6,611 nt of DNA, taken from an uncultured Clostridia bacterium. GTDB taxonomy: Bacteria; Bacillota; Clostridia; Christensenellales; UBA1242. The stretch is from contig CAMOEU010000043.1 in NCBI GenBank assembly GCA_946612575.1, forward strand, positions 1 through 6,611, given 5' to 3'. How positions within the stretch are numbered: the first letter of the stretch is position 1; each line of letters begins with the position of its first letter. Under the pieces are notes generated by a model. It searched no databases. It saw only the letters and a program-made list of their open reading frames with translations, and was not told where the DNA came from. Positions 5,119 through 6,611 of the stretch are shown here, in pieces. Position numbers and translations under genes: made by a program.

Positions 5119-5778
5119 ATGATAAAGATAACAAAAAATTGGGCAAATATTCTCAAAAATGAATTTGAAAAGCCATACTTCAAAAAAATTCAAGAATATC
5201 TTGAAAGCGAATATCAAAAATATGATATCTATCCAAGTATGGACAATATTTTCGCTGCACTAAATCTTGTCAAATTTGAAGATGTCAAAGTGGTTATCCT
5301 AGGTCAAGACCCTTATCATGAGCCAGGTCAAGCACACGGATTGTCATTCTCAGTTTTGGATGGAGTTGCTCTTCCACCATCACTTGTCAACATCTATAAA
5401 GAAATCGAAAGCGACCTTGGCATAAAATGTGAAAAAAGCGGAAATCTCACAAGATGGGCAAAACAAGGAGTTTTGCTTCTAAACACCACCCTGACAGTTA
5501 GAAAAGGCCAAGCAAACTCTCACAGCGAAATTGGTTGGAAGATCTTTACACACGAAATCATAAAAGCACTATCAAAAAGAGAAAAACCTATTGTGTTTAT
5601 GCTTTGGGGCTCTCATGCACAAAGTTATGCACCAGAAATTGAAAAACAACATCTTGTGCTTAAAGCACCACATCCAAGCCCACTTTCTTCTTATCGTGGA
5701 TTCTTTGGTTGCAAGCACTTTTCAAAAGCAAACAATTTTCTCATAGAAAATCATATCACACCAATAGACTGGCACTAA
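5119..5778 (+). CDS. ung: Uracil-DNA glycosylase (family 1)
   Basis: Ung removes uracil from DNA to start base excision repair. The 219-residue protein carries all family 1 motifs: water-activating loop GQDPYH (62-67, catalytic Asp64), the uracil-stacking Phe in GLSFSV (74-79), the Pro-rich loop LPPS (85-88), LLNTTLTV (120-127, uracil-contacting Asn122), and the DNA-intercalation loop HPSPLSSYRGF (185-195, catalytic His185). The closing segment KANNFLIENHITPIDW is also typical. Length is normal. The start is fixed by the family N-terminus (NWANILKNEFEKPYF), leaving no room for a later Met. There is no ribosome binding site. The -10 ends six bases before ATG, so translation is probably from a leaderless mRNA. 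It is a single-gene unit between the rpsT terminator and a terminator shared with plsC. Confidence 0.98.
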   Translation: MIKITKNWANILKNEFEKPYFKKIQEYLESEYQKYDIYPSMDNIFAALNLVKFEDVKVVILGQDPYHEPGQAHGLSFSVLDGVALPPSLVNIYKEIESDLGIKCEKSGNLTRWAKQGVLLLNTTLTVRKGQANSHSEIGWKIFTHEIIKALSKREKPIVFMLWGSHAQSYAPEIEKQHLVLKAPHPSPLSSYRGFFGCKHFSKANNFLIENHITPIDWH

Positions 5779-5802
5779 AAAAACAGGCATTCGCCTGTTT
5801 TT
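5779..5802. terminator. Bidirectional intrinsic terminator between ung and plsC
   Basis: A perfect 10-bp stem (5779-5788 with 5793-5802, core ACAGGC/GCCTGT) around loop ATTC, flanked by A and T runs, follows the ung TAA directly. On the minus strand it starts within the plsC TAA stop codon (5803-5801) and ends in a T-run, so it serves both genes. Confidence 0.93.
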
Positions 5803-6610
5803 ATTTTTCAAAAAAAAGTTTTTGCTTGTAAAAATCTTCGTATGTATCCACCCACAATTGATAATTCTTTTTCGCCATAATTTTTGCATTTTCGTTTATC
5901 GACAAATTTTTGTCTGGATAAATTGCAGGAAAAATGTGAACATAATATTCCTGAACAAAAAAGCCATCATCGTCCAAAATATCTGTATCTTTCATTGTTA
6001 TAAACATTGGAATAATTGGTGCAGAAAATTTTGCTGCCATTTTGAAAGCACCAAGCTTGAAAGGTCTTGGCTTTCTATAATTCCACCACATTGCCTGCTC
6101 TGGATAAATCAAAATTTTGTCCCCGCGACCAAGCAAAGTTTCCATCCCACTATAAAACTTTTTCATTGTCTCAAGTGAAGAACTTAGTGGCAAAGTGTTT
6201 CCGTGTCTCATCAAAATTCTAACAACACCCTTGAAGTTTGTGTAATTTCCTTCTTTGATAACTTTATAAAGTCGCTTTTTTCTTTTTAAAAATGGTTTAA
6301 GAACCTTATAAACAACATAATTGTCTTTTATATTGAAGTGATTGCAAGTGACAATCGCTCCCTCCTTCACTGAAGAAACATTTTCAAGCCCATCAACACT
6401 TTTGATGATAAATTTCTTCTTTTTTATCAAAGACTCAAAAAACATTTTCCCAAGTTTATATGCCAAAAAAGTCATAAACTTGCTGGAAAGTTTTTTGTTT
6501 AAATAATCCACTTCGTTTGGTTTAATAACTTTTGTTGGAGGATCCTCTTCCACATCATCATTAAACTTTTGCAGTCTTTCAAACTCTTTTATCTTTTCTA
6601 AAACAATCAA
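5801..6610 (-). CDS. PlsC-type 1-acyl-glycerol-3-phosphate acyltransferase, 5' end at the window edge
   Basis: This lysophospholipid acyltransferase-type protein probably transfers an acyl group to lysophosphatidic acid at the inner membrane face. About 269 residues are visible. The catalytic motif NHFNIKD gives the HX4D pair His91/Asp96. A second block, RHGNTLPL (135-142), stands where the family binds the glycerol phosphate. The third motif, usually EGTR, reads YPEQAMWW (169-176), and APIIPMF (197-203) is the fourth. A charged N-terminal extension (ending DYLNKKLSSK, 35-44) precedes the domain. No long membrane segment is evident. The frame opens with TTG at 6610-6608, one base from the edge, and the next Met is residue 46, so the true start may lie just outside and the N-terminus is uncertain. 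The exact acyl acceptor is inferred from the family only. Confidence 0.85.
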   Translation of the reverse strand: MIVLEKIKEFERLQKFNDDVEEDPPTKVIKPNEVDYLNKKLSSKFMTFLAYKLGKMFFESLIKKKKFIIKSVDGLENVSSVKEGAIVTCNHFNIKDNYVVYKVLKPFLKRKKRLYKVIKEGNYTNFKGVVRILMRHGNTLPLSSSLETMKKFYSGMETLLGRGDKILIYPEQAMWWNYRKPRPFKLGAFKMAAKFSAPIIPMFITMKDTDILDDDGFFVQEYYVHIFPAIYPDKNLSINENAKIMAKKNYQLWVDTYEDFYKQKLFFEK

Positions 6611-6611
6611 T

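Noticed and set aside
5111..5122. Three-codon mini-ORF (ATG AAA ATA TGA) overlapping the ung start
   Set aside because: It could look like a leader peptide with an ATGA overlap, but its ATG overlaps the -10 element and lies upstream of the expected transcription start, so it should not be in the message.
4966..5217. 83-codon minus-strand frame over the end of rpsT and start of ung
   Set aside because: It crosses a terminator and a promoter of the plus strand and is antisense to two solid genes. No family resemblance.
1..6611. A new multi-gene system, mobile element, CRISPR array or RNA gene
   Set aside because: All space is filled by recognisable housekeeping or conserved families with short intergenic gaps. 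No direct repeats, terminal inverted repeats, transposase, integrase or tRNA/rRNA-like sequences were seen on either strand.

Overview
The window looks like chromosomal housekeeping DNA from a low-G+C Gram-positive bacterium. A member of the class Clostridia, probably an uncultured gut lineage, is my best guess. The grounds are the strongly A/T-rich composition, purine-rich coding strands, AAGGAG-type ribosome binding sites at several genes, and the gene order DUF2953 - GerW/YtfJ - D-Ala-D-Ala carboxypeptidase - RluB-type pseudouridine synthase. That order is familiar from Clostridia near the scpA/scpB and spore-maturation loci. The species cannot be named from sequence alone.

Left third (about 1-2353, minus strand). 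This is a four-gene block, read right to left: a membrane-anchored DUF2953 protein, a GerW/YtfJ-family protein, a secreted serine-type D-Ala-D-Ala carboxypeptidase, and the first 34 codons of an RluB-type rRNA pseudouridine synthase. The GerW and carboxypeptidase genes overlap by 11 bases. Two strong RNA hairpins sit between cistrons. One lies directly after the DUF2953 stop codon. The other carries the ribosome binding site of rluB in its 3' arm and is followed by six T, so it could act as an attenuator or a translation switch. The spmA and spmB genes that often lie between the carboxypeptidase and rluB in spore formers are absent here.

Middle (about 2354-3917). A divergently transcribed DUF1846 protein of 502 residues, highly conserved in Firmicutes but without an agreed function, ends at a bidirectional terminator shared with murI.

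Right half (about 3901-6611). Glutamate racemase (murI, minus strand) is divergent from ribosomal protein S20 (rpsT). rpsT has a textbook extended -10 promoter and its own terminator. Uracil-DNA glycosylase (ung) follows with its own promoter, placed so that transcription should begin at or next to the ATG (a leaderless mRNA). murI has a similar arrangement with a GTG start. ung converges on a PlsC-type acyltransferase that runs off the right edge, and the two share a bidirectional terminator.

The genes serve peptidoglycan supply and trimming (murI, carboxypeptidase), translation (rpsT, rluB), DNA repair (ung) and phospholipid synthesis (plsC), plus two or three conserved proteins of unclear role. 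I see no mobile element, CRISPR array, tRNA, rRNA, toxin-antitoxin or defence cassette. No gap without a gene exceeds about 130 bases. I found no convincing new multi-gene system. The observations most worth checking are the post-transcriptional signals: the hairpin over the rluB start, leaderless ung and murI, and stop codons embedded in terminators.
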